This document shows positions 1-7,038 of a DNA stretch of 32,187 nt, piece by piece (the stretch's first letter is position 1; every line of letters begins with the position of its first letter). The translations under genes were made by a program, and so were the position numbers. Origin of the DNA: Pseudomonadota bacterium. GTDB taxonomy: Bacteria > Desulfobacterota > Desulfobacteria > Desulfobacterales > RPRI01. A model generated the notes under the pieces. It was not told where the DNA came from. It saw only the letters and a list, made by a program, of their open reading frames with translations, and searched no databases. The stretch lies in contig JAHIFE010000022.1 of assembly GCA_018901125.1 (NCBI GenBank), positions 1-32,187 on the forward strand, read 5' to 3'.

Positions 1-142
1 GAGCCACTTTCAAAATGTTTCAGTTTGGTCAAGGTCAAGGCGGGTGAAAATTTTAACCGCAGGAATACATAGAGTATTTCGAGGATTAAAATTTTCACCC
101 AACGCAGAGATCGGCCAAAATGGGACGTTTTGAAACTGGCTC
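1..142 (+). mobile_element. Hairpin MITE-like element, copy 1
   Basis: This 142-bp element begins GAGCCACTTTCAAAA and ends with its near reverse complement. An internal pair, GGGTGAAAATTTTAA near 42 and TTAAAATTTTCACCC near 86, continues the symmetry, so the whole element can fold into one long imperfect hairpin around position 72. Three more copies lie at 6628, 10799 (inverted) and 25020. It has no coding capacity. The left flank lies outside the window, so a target duplication cannot be tested for this copy. It sits 24 bp upstream of the tyrosine kinase start and so may influence its leader. I could not identify the parent transposon. Confidence 0.85.
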
Positions 143-165
143 AAGAATATAAAGGTTGAATTGTT

Positions 166-1020
166 ATGGGAAAAATATTTGAAGCACTTCAGAAAGCGGA
201 AGAAGAAAATATTCAGGCACCTCCGGCAGAGACTATTGCAGCAATCTCACCAGATAATACTGTCTTGAACGATCAACTTGTTTGCTATTTCCAGTCTAAT
301 TCCATTGTTTCAGAACAGTTCAGAAAACTCAGAACATATCTCTTAATGCCTAACCTCGGCACAAAACCCAAAACAATTCTTATTACAAGTGCCTTTAGCG
401 GGGAAGGAAAAAGCTTAATTGCAATAAATTTGGCTATTACAATCGCTATGGAATTACAAAGCCATGCCCTGTTGATGGATTGCGACCTGCGTAATCCATC
501 ACTTTCCAGGTGGTTTGGTGTAGATAAAGCCAAGGGATTATCGGATTACCTACTGGGAAATGCGGATTTACCAGACCTTATAATTAAAACAGGGATTGAT
601 AAACTGAGCCTTCTTACCGGAGGCAGCAGCCAGGAAAACCCTGTTGAACTGATCGGTTCGAAAAAGATGGAAAGCCTCGTTGACGAGTTGAAGTCGCGCT
701 ATAGCGACCGGCATATTATATTAGACTCTTCCCCGGTGCTTGCAACAACAGAACCACATGTTCTTTATAAAATGGTTGACTGCATTCTTCTTGTAGTTAG
801 AGCTGGAGCAACACCAAGAGGATCAGTTCAGCAGGCCATTAAATTTCTTGGAAAAGAAAAAATTATCGGCGTTATTTTAAATGATATGAATTTTAAATCA
901 GCTGCGCTTCGTTCACGATATTTTGGAACTTCACAGTATTATCCTTGTTATGGAAATGATAAAAATATTAAAAGTCAGAGCATTGGTAGCAGATTAAGTT
1001 CAATATTCAAGAAAGAGTAA
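166..1020 (+). CDS. CpsD/CapB-type tyrosine autokinase of polysaccharide locus
   Basis: This 284-residue cytoplasmic bacterial tyrosine kinase (BY-kinase) domain is the kind that controls polysaccharide chain length and export together with a Wzz-like membrane partner. The Walker A motif SGEGKS is at residues 78-83, Walker A' (LLMDCDLRNP) at about 102-112, and the Walker B-like ILDSSP at about 184-190. The C-terminus holds a tyrosine cluster (YFGTSQYYPCY), the usual autophosphorylation tail. There are no membrane segments, so the transmembrane activator must be a separate protein, probably upstream of the window. The opening MGKIFEALQKAEE resembles the autokinases of exosortase-linked loci. 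The ATG at 166 follows an AAGG-containing stretch. The family call is secure; the exact partner is not visible. Confidence 0.9.
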   Translation: MGKIFEALQKAEEENIQAPPAETIAAISPDNTVLNDQLVCYFQSNSIVSEQFRKLRTYLLMPNLGTKPKTILITSAFSGEGKSLIAINLAITIAMELQSHALLMDCDLRNPSLSRWFGVDKAKGLSDYLLGNADLPDLIIKTGIDKLSLLTGGSSQENPVELIGSKKMESLVDELKSRYSDRHIILDSSPVLATTEPHVLYKMVDCILLVVRAGATPRGSVQQAIKFLGKEKIIGVILNDMNFKSAALRSRYFGTSQYYPCYGNDKNIKSQSIGSRLSSIFKKE

Positions 1021-1270
1021 GCCAAAATGAAAGGTTATTAATGAAGTATTAATGATTGACGTTTCAGGATTATAAGCGAATTTTCCGATGCAAACAAAGG
1101 GTCGCCCAATATTCTGCGGTTTGCATGCGCCTCATGCCACTATATGCCTTTTGTTTAGAACACCATGCAGCGACATTAACCGATAAAAACCCTGTTTATT
1201 GCGTTAACCTCAATAGTTATCAAATGTTTTTAATTCCAAAACCAAAGTATGATAATTATAACATTCAAAT
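1021..1270. other. Non-coding gap after the kinase gene
   Basis: No convincing gene is visible here. A 98-codon open frame at 1056-1352 has no family resemblance, an irregular composition and a promoter inside its 3' part, so I do not call it. The sequence becomes very AT-rich towards 1240-1370, leading into the regulatory region described next. Confidence 0.5.
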
Positions 1271-1286
1271 TGTGATATTTATCACA
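1271..1286. promoter_or_regulatory. CRP/FNR-type operator
   Basis: TGTGATATTTATCACA is an exact match to the TGTGA-N6-TCACA palindrome bound by CRP/FNR-superfamily regulators. It is centred about 53 bp upstream of the start point predicted from the promoter at 1297-1325, in non-coding sequence ahead of the sugar transferase. In a sulfate-reducer-like host the protein could be a CRP, an FNR or an HcpR-like regulator; the sequence does not decide which. Confidence 0.6.
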
Positions 1287-1296
1287 GACATATTTA

Positions 1297-1325
1297 TTGT
1301 AAAATGCTATACAATTTATTATAAT
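1297..1325 (+). promoter_or_regulatory. Sigma-70-type promoter for the sugar transferase operon
   Basis: A TTGTAA -35 box (1297-1302), a 17-bp spacer and a perfect TATAAT -10 box (1320-1325) are seen. Predicted transcription would begin near 1332, leaving a leader of about 240 nt before the start at 1573. That leader holds a run of eight G (1398-1405) and a 30-bp palindrome. Confidence 0.55.
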
Positions 1326-1422
1326 ATCAATAAAAATATAAATTATTCATAATCATATAAATATTTAAGGGCTTATGTAAAGTCGGCCATCGCGCTTGGG
1401 GGGGGTATAAATTCCATAGCCT

Positions 1423-1530
1423 TGGTTGTGGAGGAAACCGCTTAGTTACACTTGTGGCGAAAATGGACGCCCTATTTATCCAAATAATGAGTTGCTTTTT
1501 TACTTTTTGCTTGGATATCTATACTGGCTA
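1423..1530 (+). pseudogene. Possible transposase N-terminal remnant
   Basis: The open frame in phase with the downstream gene reads ...GENGRPIYPNNELLF and then FLLGYLYWL. This recalls the GRPxYxPxxLL...YLYGL pattern of the N-terminal domain of some IS4/IS5/IS1182-type transposases. It has no good start codon (only TTG at 1426). It is more likely a fossil than a real N-terminal extension of the sugar transferase. The resemblance is short and by eye only. Confidence 0.25.
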
Positions 1531-1531
1531 T

Positions 1532-1561
1532 TTAGTTTTGAAACAATTGTTTCAAAACTAA
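1532..1561. promoter_or_regulatory. 30-bp perfect palindrome next to the ribosome binding site
   Basis: The half-site TTAGTTTTGAAACAA is followed directly by its exact reverse complement, centred on CAATTG, with no mismatch. The last two bases overlap the AAGGA ribosome binding site (1560-1564) of the sugar transferase. It could be an operator for a dimeric repressor, or an RNA hairpin that hides the ribosome binding site. Confidence 0.7.
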
Positions 1562-1572
1562 GGAAAATAATC

Positions 1573-2760
1573 ATGATTTATGAATTAAACCAGGATGCTA
1601 TGGATTCATTAAACTTATCTATTAGAAAATTTACTAAATTTCTTCATACCACATCTAAAGCAATTACCGAGCCTTTCACTGAAGCAAACTATATATTTTT
1701 TAGCATGCCTTACTTTCTCCATATGCTTAGAATAGAACGTAAAAGAACGGAGCGATCAAAAAAACCATTTATTCTTATGTTGCTTGACATCTCAGAACTA
1801 AGAACTAAAGATAGCAAAGATTTTGTTATCGATAAGATGAAGGAAGTTCTTATTGCCTGTTTAAGAGAAACCGATATTAGCGGATGGTATAAAAACAATC
1901 AGATTATGGGTGCGATATTTACAGAAATAAGTTCAATAGACGGAACCTCAATAGAGAACATACTCAGAAAGGTACACGATGGAATTAATAAATTAATTGA
2001 TCCAAACCTGGCAAAAAAGATAAAAATATCATTCCATGCATTCCCTGAGATAAACGAGAATCCTAAAATTAATGAGGGATTATTCAATACGGCTCTGTAT
2101 CCCGATCTTTCAAAACCAAATATTTCAAAACAGGCAAAATCGTTTTTAAAAAAAACAATGGATTTGGGGGGAAGTTTATTGGCCATGTTTTTTCTTTTTC
2201 CTGTCTTTCTGATAATTGCAATAGCTATAAAACTGACATCAAAAGGCCCTGTTTTTTTTAAGCAGGAAAGAATGGGATTAAACGGCAAGAGATTCTCTTT
2301 CTTAAAATTTAGATCAATGCATGAAAATAGTGACAGCAAATGCCATAAGGAATACATTGAAAAATTTATCGGACAAGGTGATTCTGACCCAAACTCCCCG
2401 GGTGTATATAAGTTATGTAATGATTCACGTATAACACCTTTAGGCCATTTCATCAGAAAAACCAGCCTTGATGAACTTCCTCAATTTATTAATGTACTAA
2501 AAGGAGAGATGTCGCTTGTTGGCCCACGCCCTCCTATTCCATATGAGTGTGACCTGTACGATATCTGGCACAAACGCAGATTACTATCTGTCAAACCTGG
2601 AATTACGGGTTTATGGCAGGTTACCGGAAGAAGCAGAACAACTTTTGACGAAATGGTTCGCCTTGACTTAAAATATATCAACAACTGGTCTTTGTGGCTT
2701 GATATCAAACTTCTTTTAAAAACTCCACTTGTAATTCTGACCGGTAAGGGGGCTTATTAA
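1573..2760 (+). CDS. Initiating sugar transferase (polyprenyl-phosphate sugar-1-phosphate transferase)
   Basis: This enzyme is predicted to transfer a sugar-1-phosphate from a nucleotide sugar to undecaprenyl phosphate, starting the repeat unit at the inner membrane. I chose ATG 1573 (395 residues) over an upstream in-frame TTG because AAGGA lies 8 nt before it. Residues 197-395 form the bacterial sugar transferase domain: a membrane segment (about 198-220), then KFRSM, TSLDELPQ, the signature SLVGPRPP and KPGITGLWQVTGRS. Residues 1-195 are unusual: the pattern with MLLDIS, ETDISGWY and GAIFTE resembles a degenerate GGDEF-like fold without a GG(D/E)EF motif, rather than the multi-pass region of WbaP/WcaJ. 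The substrate sugar cannot be read from the sequence. Confidence 0.9.
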   Translation: MIYELNQDAMDSLNLSIRKFTKFLHTTSKAITEPFTEANYIFFSMPYFLHMLRIERKRTERSKKPFILMLLDISELRTKDSKDFVIDKMKEVLIACLRETDISGWYKNNQIMGAIFTEISSIDGTSIENILRKVHDGINKLIDPNLAKKIKISFHAFPEINENPKINEGLFNTALYPDLSKPNISKQAKSFLKKTMDLGGSLLAMFFLFPVFLIIAIAIKLTSKGPVFFKQERMGLNGKRFSFLKFRSMHENSDSKCHKEYIEKFIGQGDSDPNSPGVYKLCNDSRITPLGHFIRKTSLDELPQFINVLKGEMSLVGPRPPIPYECDLYDIWHKRRLLSVKPGITGLWQVTGRSRTTFDEMVRLDLKYINNWSLWLDIKLLLKTPLVILTGKGAY

Positions 2761-2781
2761 CTATAAACTGGGCAGGAAAAG

Positions 2782-2860
2782 CCAGAGTTCAGGATGCAGT
2801 ATATTTTAAGAAAAGAAATTTCTTGGGTTCAACAATCTTCCCAAGACCACCTGACTCTGG
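2782..2860 (+). other. Nested inverted repeats in the wbpB leader
   Basis: An outer arm CCAGAGTTCAGG (2782-2793) pairs with CCTGACTCTGG (2850-2860), with one bulged base. Inside it, CTTGGG (2822-2827) pairs with CCCAAG (2840-2845) around a 12-nt loop. No U-run follows, so this is not a standard terminator. It may be an RNA structure in the leader of the downstream genes or a small degraded repeat. Confidence 0.4.
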
Positions 2861-2898
2861 ATCCCCAACACCAGCTATCCGTTTAAAAGGAATATTAT

Positions 2899-3903
2899 AT
2901 GATTCGTATAGGTGTAATAGGCTATGGCTACTGGGGTCCTAACCTTGTTAGAAACTTCAGCGCAGCCGATGGTTCAGAAGTGCTTTATGTATGTGATTCA
3001 AACAATCAGTCTCTTAAAAAAGCTCTCAAGAGACATCCCGGAATTAAAATAACTACTGATTTAAAAGAAGTAATAAAAGATCCTAATATTGATGCAGTGG
3101 CAATAGCTACTCCTGTATTTACGCATTACGAACTTGCAAAAATGGCTCTTGAAGAAGGCAAAAATATATTTATCGAAAAGCCCTTCACATACTCAAGTGA
3201 TGAAGCTGAAAAACTTATCGAACTTGCTGAAAAGAAAAATCTTAAAATCATGGTGGATCACACATTTCTTTATACAGGTGCGGTAAGGAGAATCAAACAA
3301 CTTGTTGATGATAAAGTACTGGGGGATATTTACTACTATGACTCCACCAGGGTCAATCTTGGCCTCTTCCAGCATGATGTTAATGTTGTATGGGATCTCG
3401 CTCCTCATGATATCTCTATAATGCTGTATGTATTAGGTGAAAAGCCTCAGGGAGTAATTGCAACGGGAGCGGAACATTTTAACCGTGGCCTGGAAGATGT
3501 TGCATATCTTACATTTTACTTCAGCAATAATTTAATAGCACATATCAATGTAAACTGGCTTTCTCCTATAAAGATGAGAACAACACTGATCGGTGGTCAG
3601 AAAAAAATGCTCGTTTGGAACGACATGGAACCCGATGAAAAAATAAAAATCTACGATAAAGGTGTTCGGGTAAAAACTAAAGAAGGAAAATATAATTTGC
3701 TGGTATCTTATCGTTCCGGAGATATGTGGGCACCTAAGATTGATCATGCAGAAGCACTTCAACTCACTGCCGATAGTTTTGTGAATTATTTAAATGGGAA
3801 CGGTAAAGTTGCAAATGACGGTATTGCTGGCCTTGAGGTAGTAAGAATGCTTGAGGCATCCTCTGAATCACTTAAAAATATGGGGAAAATGGTGCACCTG
3901 TGA
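2899..3903 (+). CDS. wbpB: Gfo/Idh/MocA oxidoreductase, UDP-GlcNAc uronate 3-dehydrogenase-like (WbpB/WlbA)
   Basis: This 334-residue cytoplasmic NAD-dependent oxidoreductase has a Rossmann motif GVIGYGYWGPN at residues 5-15, the family EKP motif at 93-95 and the catalytic WDLAPHD with H170 and D171. In the WbpB/WlbA pathway this enzyme oxidises C3 of UDP-GlcNAcA, and the product is then aminated and acetylated. The next two genes supply exactly those two steps, which is the main reason for the specific call. The start has an AAAGGAAT ribosome binding site. Its stop overlaps the next start (GTGA), so translation is coupled. The alternative is a related 3-dehydrogenase acting on another nucleotide sugar. 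Confidence 0.8.
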   Translation: MIRIGVIGYGYWGPNLVRNFSAADGSEVLYVCDSNNQSLKKALKRHPGIKITTDLKEVIKDPNIDAVAIATPVFTHYELAKMALEEGKNIFIEKPFTYSSDEAEKLIELAEKKNLKIMVDHTFLYTGAVRRIKQLVDDKVLGDIYYYDSTRVNLGLFQHDVNVVWDLAPHDISIMLYVLGEKPQGVIATGAEHFNRGLEDVAYLTFYFSNNLIAHINVNWLSPIKMRTTLIGGQKKMLVWNDMEPDEKIKIYDKGVRVKTKEGKYNLLVSYRSGDMWAPKIDHAEALQLTADSFVNYLNGNGKVANDGIAGLEVVRMLEASSESLKNMGKMVHL

Positions 3904-4367
3904 ATTATCTCTGCATAGCCGATGACGTAAAACTTGGGAATAACGTTAAGCTTTCAAAATTTATCAACCTCTATGGATGTACTATTGGTGATGAAACAAA
4001 GATCGGTGCATTTGTTGAAATACAGAAGAACGCATTTGTTGGAAAAAACTGTAAGATATCAAGTCATTCATTTATCTGCGAAGGAGTGACCATTGAAGAT
4101 GAAGTGTTTATAGGCCACAATGTGACCTTTATTAACGATAAAAAGCCCCGTGCCACCACAAACGGCAAATTACAAACTGAGTCTGACTGGAAGGTCGAAC
4201 CGACCCTTGTAAAAAGAGGCGCCTCGATAGGTTCGAGCTGCACGATTTTATCAAATATTACAATCGGTGAATATGCCATAATCGGGGCCGGAAGCATAGT
4301 TACAAAAGACGTGCCCCCAAATGCTATCGTTGCCGGAAATCCAGCTAAAATACTAAAAAATATTTAA
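3900..4367 (+). CDS. wbpD: Left-handed beta-helix N-acetyltransferase, WbpD/WlbB-like
   Basis: This 155-residue protein is built of hexapeptide repeats (IGAFVEI, VGKNCKI, IGSSCTI, IGEYAIIGAGSIV), a trimeric left-handed beta-helix acyltransferase. It ends with the typical VAGNPAKIL. WbpD-type enzymes acetylate the 3-amino group of UDP-GlcNAc3NA using acetyl-CoA. The conserved FINDKKPRA block (about residues 79-87) is typical of nucleotide-sugar N-acetyltransferases. The GTG start is inside the wbpB stop (4-bp overlap) and wbpE follows 13 bp later, so the three genes form one translation unit. Confidence 0.85.
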   Translation: MNYLCIADDVKLGNNVKLSKFINLYGCTIGDETKIGAFVEIQKNAFVGKNCKISSHSFICEGVTIEDEVFIGHNVTFINDKKPRATTNGKLQTESDWKVEPTLVKRGASIGSSCTILSNITIGEYAIIGAGSIVTKDVPPNAIVAGNPAKILKNI

Positions 4368-4380
4368 GGAATCGTTAATT

Positions 4381-5487
4381 ATGAAAGTACCGTTTCTTGA
4401 TCTGAAATCTCAATATCTGTCAATTAAAAAAGAAACTGACCATGCAATACAGCAGGTTATTGATAACTGCGCATTTGCGGGAGGACCTTTTGTGGAACGG
4501 TTTGAAAAAGCATTTGCACCTTACTGCCAATGCAAAGAAGCTATTGGTGTTGGCAGCGGAACAGATGCTCTATGGATTGCCTTGATAGCTCTTGGGATCG
4601 GAGATGGCGATGAGGTCATTACGGTTCCGGCCTCTTTCATCGCAACAGCTGAAGCCATAAGCTTTAGCGGCGCAAAACCGGTTTTCGTCGATGTAAATGA
4701 AGCTACCTGCAATATGAATCCGGATCTTATTGAAGCTGCCATTACATCCAGGACAAAAGCTATTATTCCTGTACATCTCTTTGGTCAAATGGCTGACATG
4801 GATCCGATCATAAAAATCGCAAAGAAGCATAACCTGTTTGTAATCGAAGATGCATGCCAGGCTCATGGTGCGGAATATAAAGGACAACGAGCTGGATCTG
4901 TTGGCGATGCCGGATGTTTCAGTTTTTATCCCGGCAAAAACCTTGGAGCATACGGTGAAGCTGGAGCGGTTGTTACCAACAATACAGAACTATCTGAGAC
5001 CATGCGTATTTTTCGTGATCACGGGCAGTCAAAAAAATATTATCACAAAATGGTCGGCTGGAACGGACGTATGGACGGAATCCAGGGCGCTATACTTGAA
5101 GTAAAGCTTAAACATCTTTGTGCATGGAACGATGCCAGGCGCAAAAATGCCGGAATATATAAAGAACTGCTTGAAGATATAAACAGCATTTTGCTTCCTT
5201 TTGAGACATCACACACAAAACATGTGTATCACATATATGCAATACGAACAGTAAGAAGGGATAAGCTTATAGAATATCTTACAGGAAAAGGAATATCATG
5301 CGGTATTCACTATCCTGTTCCAATACATCTTCAGGATGCATATAAGGCAATGGGACTAAAAAAGGGCAGTTTCCCAATGGCGGAAAAATGTGCGGATGAA
5401 TTTGTCTCCCTTCCCATGTTTCCGGAGCTGAATAGAGATCAGATTGAATATATTGTTCAGGAAATAAGGAATTTTTCGAAGAATTGA
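4381..5487 (+). CDS. wbpE: DegT/DnrJ/EryC1 PLP-dependent sugar aminotransferase, WbpE/WlbC-like
   Basis: This 368-residue fold-type I aminotransferase has VPFLDLKSQY at the N-terminus, GVGSGTDALWIAL at the PLP phosphate site, EDACQAHGA with the ring-stacking Asp, and the PLP lysine in FYPGKNLG (K186). It would aminate the 3-keto nucleotide sugar made by the wbpB product using glutamate, giving the substrate of the wbpD product. Length and motifs are normal for the family. An AAGGA lies upstream of the ATG. Close linkage with wbpB and wbpD supports a 2,3-diamino uronic acid route, though the exact sugar has not been shown. Confidence 0.88.
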   Translation: MKVPFLDLKSQYLSIKKETDHAIQQVIDNCAFAGGPFVERFEKAFAPYCQCKEAIGVGSGTDALWIALIALGIGDGDEVITVPASFIATAEAISFSGAKPVFVDVNEATCNMNPDLIEAAITSRTKAIIPVHLFGQMADMDPIIKIAKKHNLFVIEDACQAHGAEYKGQRAGSVGDAGCFSFYPGKNLGAYGEAGAVVTNNTELSETMRIFRDHGQSKKYYHKMVGWNGRMDGIQGAILEVKLKHLCAWNDARRKNAGIYKELLEDINSILLPFETSHTKHVYHIYAIRTVRRDKLIEYLTGKGISCGIHYPVPIHLQDAYKAMGLKKGSFPMAEKCADEFVSLPMFPELNRDQIEYIVQEIRNFSKN

Positions 5488-5526
5488 TGAATTCGCAAAA
5501 AGTCCGGCAACAGGCTGAGGGCGAAT

Positions 5527-6618
5527 ATGAATCACCTTAGATCCAAATACAAACGCCTTACACCAGATCCCCGGAAAAATGAACCTTATATTCAGATTTT
5601 GAACCCTGAAAGCTATGAAAAATGGGATGATGAAATTTATATGGTCCACAACTCTTCCGTTTTTCATTCGGTAGCCTGGGCAAAAGTTTTATCCGATTCA
5701 TATCACTATACACCATGTTATCTTGTATCGTATGATGAGGATAAATTATCTACTATAGTTCCAATGATGGATATAAAGAGCTTTTTAACCGGAAGCAGAG
5801 GAGTATCTCTGCCGTTTACCGATTATTGCGACCCGCTTATTTCTGAAGGCTTAAATTTTCAGGATATTCTTGATCAGATTATACAGTACGCCAAAAAACA
5901 CAACTGGAAGTTTATTGAACTTAGAGGTGGCGATAAGTATTTACCTGATGCAGTTCCTTCTTCCCGTTTTTTTGGACATCGTCTTAATCTTTCACACAAA
6001 GAAAATGAAATTTATAAACTTTTTAAAAATACGTTTAAAAGAAATATAAAAAAAGCGGCCTCAAGCGGTGTAACCATTAATTTTTTCACCACACTTCAAG
6101 CTATAAAGGAGTTTTACAGACTTAATTGTATCACACGAAAAAGGCATGGTCTTCCTCCCCAGCCATATTTTTTTTTCGAAAAAATATATGAACACATTGT
6201 ATCAAAAAAGATAGGAATTGTAGTTCTTGCCTCTTATAATAATAAATATATAGCAGGGGCTATTTTCTTTCATTTCGGTGATGAGGCGATTTATAAGTAT
6301 GGTGCCTCGGATATGAATTATCAGAATCTGAGACCAAATAATCTTGTTATGTGGGAAGCCATTAAATGGTATGCTCAGAAAGAATATAAAACTCTTTCTC
6401 TTGGCAGAACAGAGCCTGAAAATCACGGGCTGAGGCAGTTCAAGTTGGGTATGGGTGCACAAGAATATTCCATTAAGTATTACCGATACGATCTTAAAAG
6501 CGGTTCATTTGTCAAGGAGCCGGAAAAAGTCAGCCCGTTTCTGGCTAAAGCATTTGGCAAACTGCCTGTTTTTGCACTAAAAATTATCGGAACGCTTTAT
6601 TACAGGCATGCCGGATAA
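5527..6618 (+). CDS. FemAB-like (GNAT-fold) protein, exosortase-locus type
   Basis: This 363-residue protein has the two GNAT-like halves of the FemAB family. It carries FHSVAWAKVL (about residues 46-55), SLPFTDYCDPL, KRNIKKA, RKRHGLPPQPY, AGAIFFHFG, YGASD and LGRTEPENHGLRQFKLG. These features match the FemAB-related proteins found in PEP-CTERM/exosortase polysaccharide loci. Fem proteins of Gram-positives add amino acids from aminoacyl-tRNA to lipid II; the role of the proteobacterial branch is not established. The start has GAGGG 5 nt upstream. It is paralogous to the C-terminal half of the protein at 8739-10793, and both end in a similar YRHxG tail. Confidence 0.82.
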   Translation: MNHLRSKYKRLTPDPRKNEPYIQILNPESYEKWDDEIYMVHNSSVFHSVAWAKVLSDSYHYTPCYLVSYDEDKLSTIVPMMDIKSFLTGSRGVSLPFTDYCDPLISEGLNFQDILDQIIQYAKKHNWKFIELRGGDKYLPDAVPSSRFFGHRLNLSHKENEIYKLFKNTFKRNIKKAASSGVTINFFTTLQAIKEFYRLNCITRKRHGLPPQPYFFFEKIYEHIVSKKIGIVVLASYNNKYIAGAIFFHFGDEAIYKYGASDMNYQNLRPNNLVMWEAIKWYAQKEYKTLSLGRTEPENHGLRQFKLGMGAQEYSIKYYRYDLKSGSFVKEPEKVSPFLAKAFGKLPVFALKIIGTLYYRHAG

Positions 6619-6627
6619 TTCAGGGTA

Positions 6628-6785
6628 GAGCCTGTTGCAAAATGTTTTATTTTGGTCAAGGCGGGCGATAATTTTAACCGCAAGAATACATAGGGTATTT
6701 TGAGGATAGCGCTATAGCTTCACTTAGTGCAAAATTTGAGTCTAATGCAGCGAACGGCCCAAATGGGACGTTTTTGAATTGGCTC
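6628..6785 (+). mobile_element. Hairpin MITE-like element, copy 2 (expanded)
   Basis: It has the same ends as copy 1 (GAGCC...GGCTC), and the outer and middle parts are recognisable (TTTGGTCAAGGCGGG, TTTTAACCGCA, AAATGGGACG). The right centre is replaced by an unrelated, longer stretch around 6708-6745, giving 158 bp instead of 142. The flanking tetramers GGTA and TTTA do not match well. This looks like the oldest or a rearranged copy. Confidence 0.75.
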
Positions 6786-6874
6786 TTTAGTTTATAACAA
6801 TTAATGCCGATTTAATACTTAGCAGTTATATTAATGATTAATGTAACTGAGGGGGCGGAGCTGTATAGATATAT

Positions 6875-7012
6875 AAGGTAAGCCGGTAAGTTCGTAAGTT
6901 GATAAGTTAATAAGCATAAAGCAACAATTTCTAACCAGCCACCAACTTATGAACCCATGAACTATCTTTTCTGTACCAACTTACTAGCTTATGAGCTTAT
7001 CAACTTATGAGC
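6875..7012. repeat. Iterated AAGTT(G/A)ATAAG inverted repeat
   Basis: The left arm (6893-6915) carries AAGTTGATAAG-type units and pairs with a right arm (6987-7009) of the opposite sense; by eye, 20 of 23 positions are complementary. Copies of CAACTTATGA occur between and within the arms, and a related fragment lies at about 14562-14583. There is no coding capacity. It occupies the gap between copy 2 of the hairpin element and the dehydrogenase gene. Confidence 0.6.
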
Positions 7013-7038
7013 TATCTTTTTGAAAGGCATAAAATTAT

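Noticed and set aside
1056-1352. 98-codon open frame after the kinase gene
   Set aside because: No family pattern, AT-biased C-terminal part, and it overlaps the CRP-type site and the promoter. Most likely chance.
1426-1572. N-terminal extension of the sugar transferase from a TTG start
   Set aside because: ATG 1573 has a good ribosome binding site; the extension includes the palindrome and a transposase-like stretch.
4521-4887. Long open frames on the - strand inside wbpE and elsewhere
   Set aside because: They are antisense shadows of well-supported + strand genes and lack family features.
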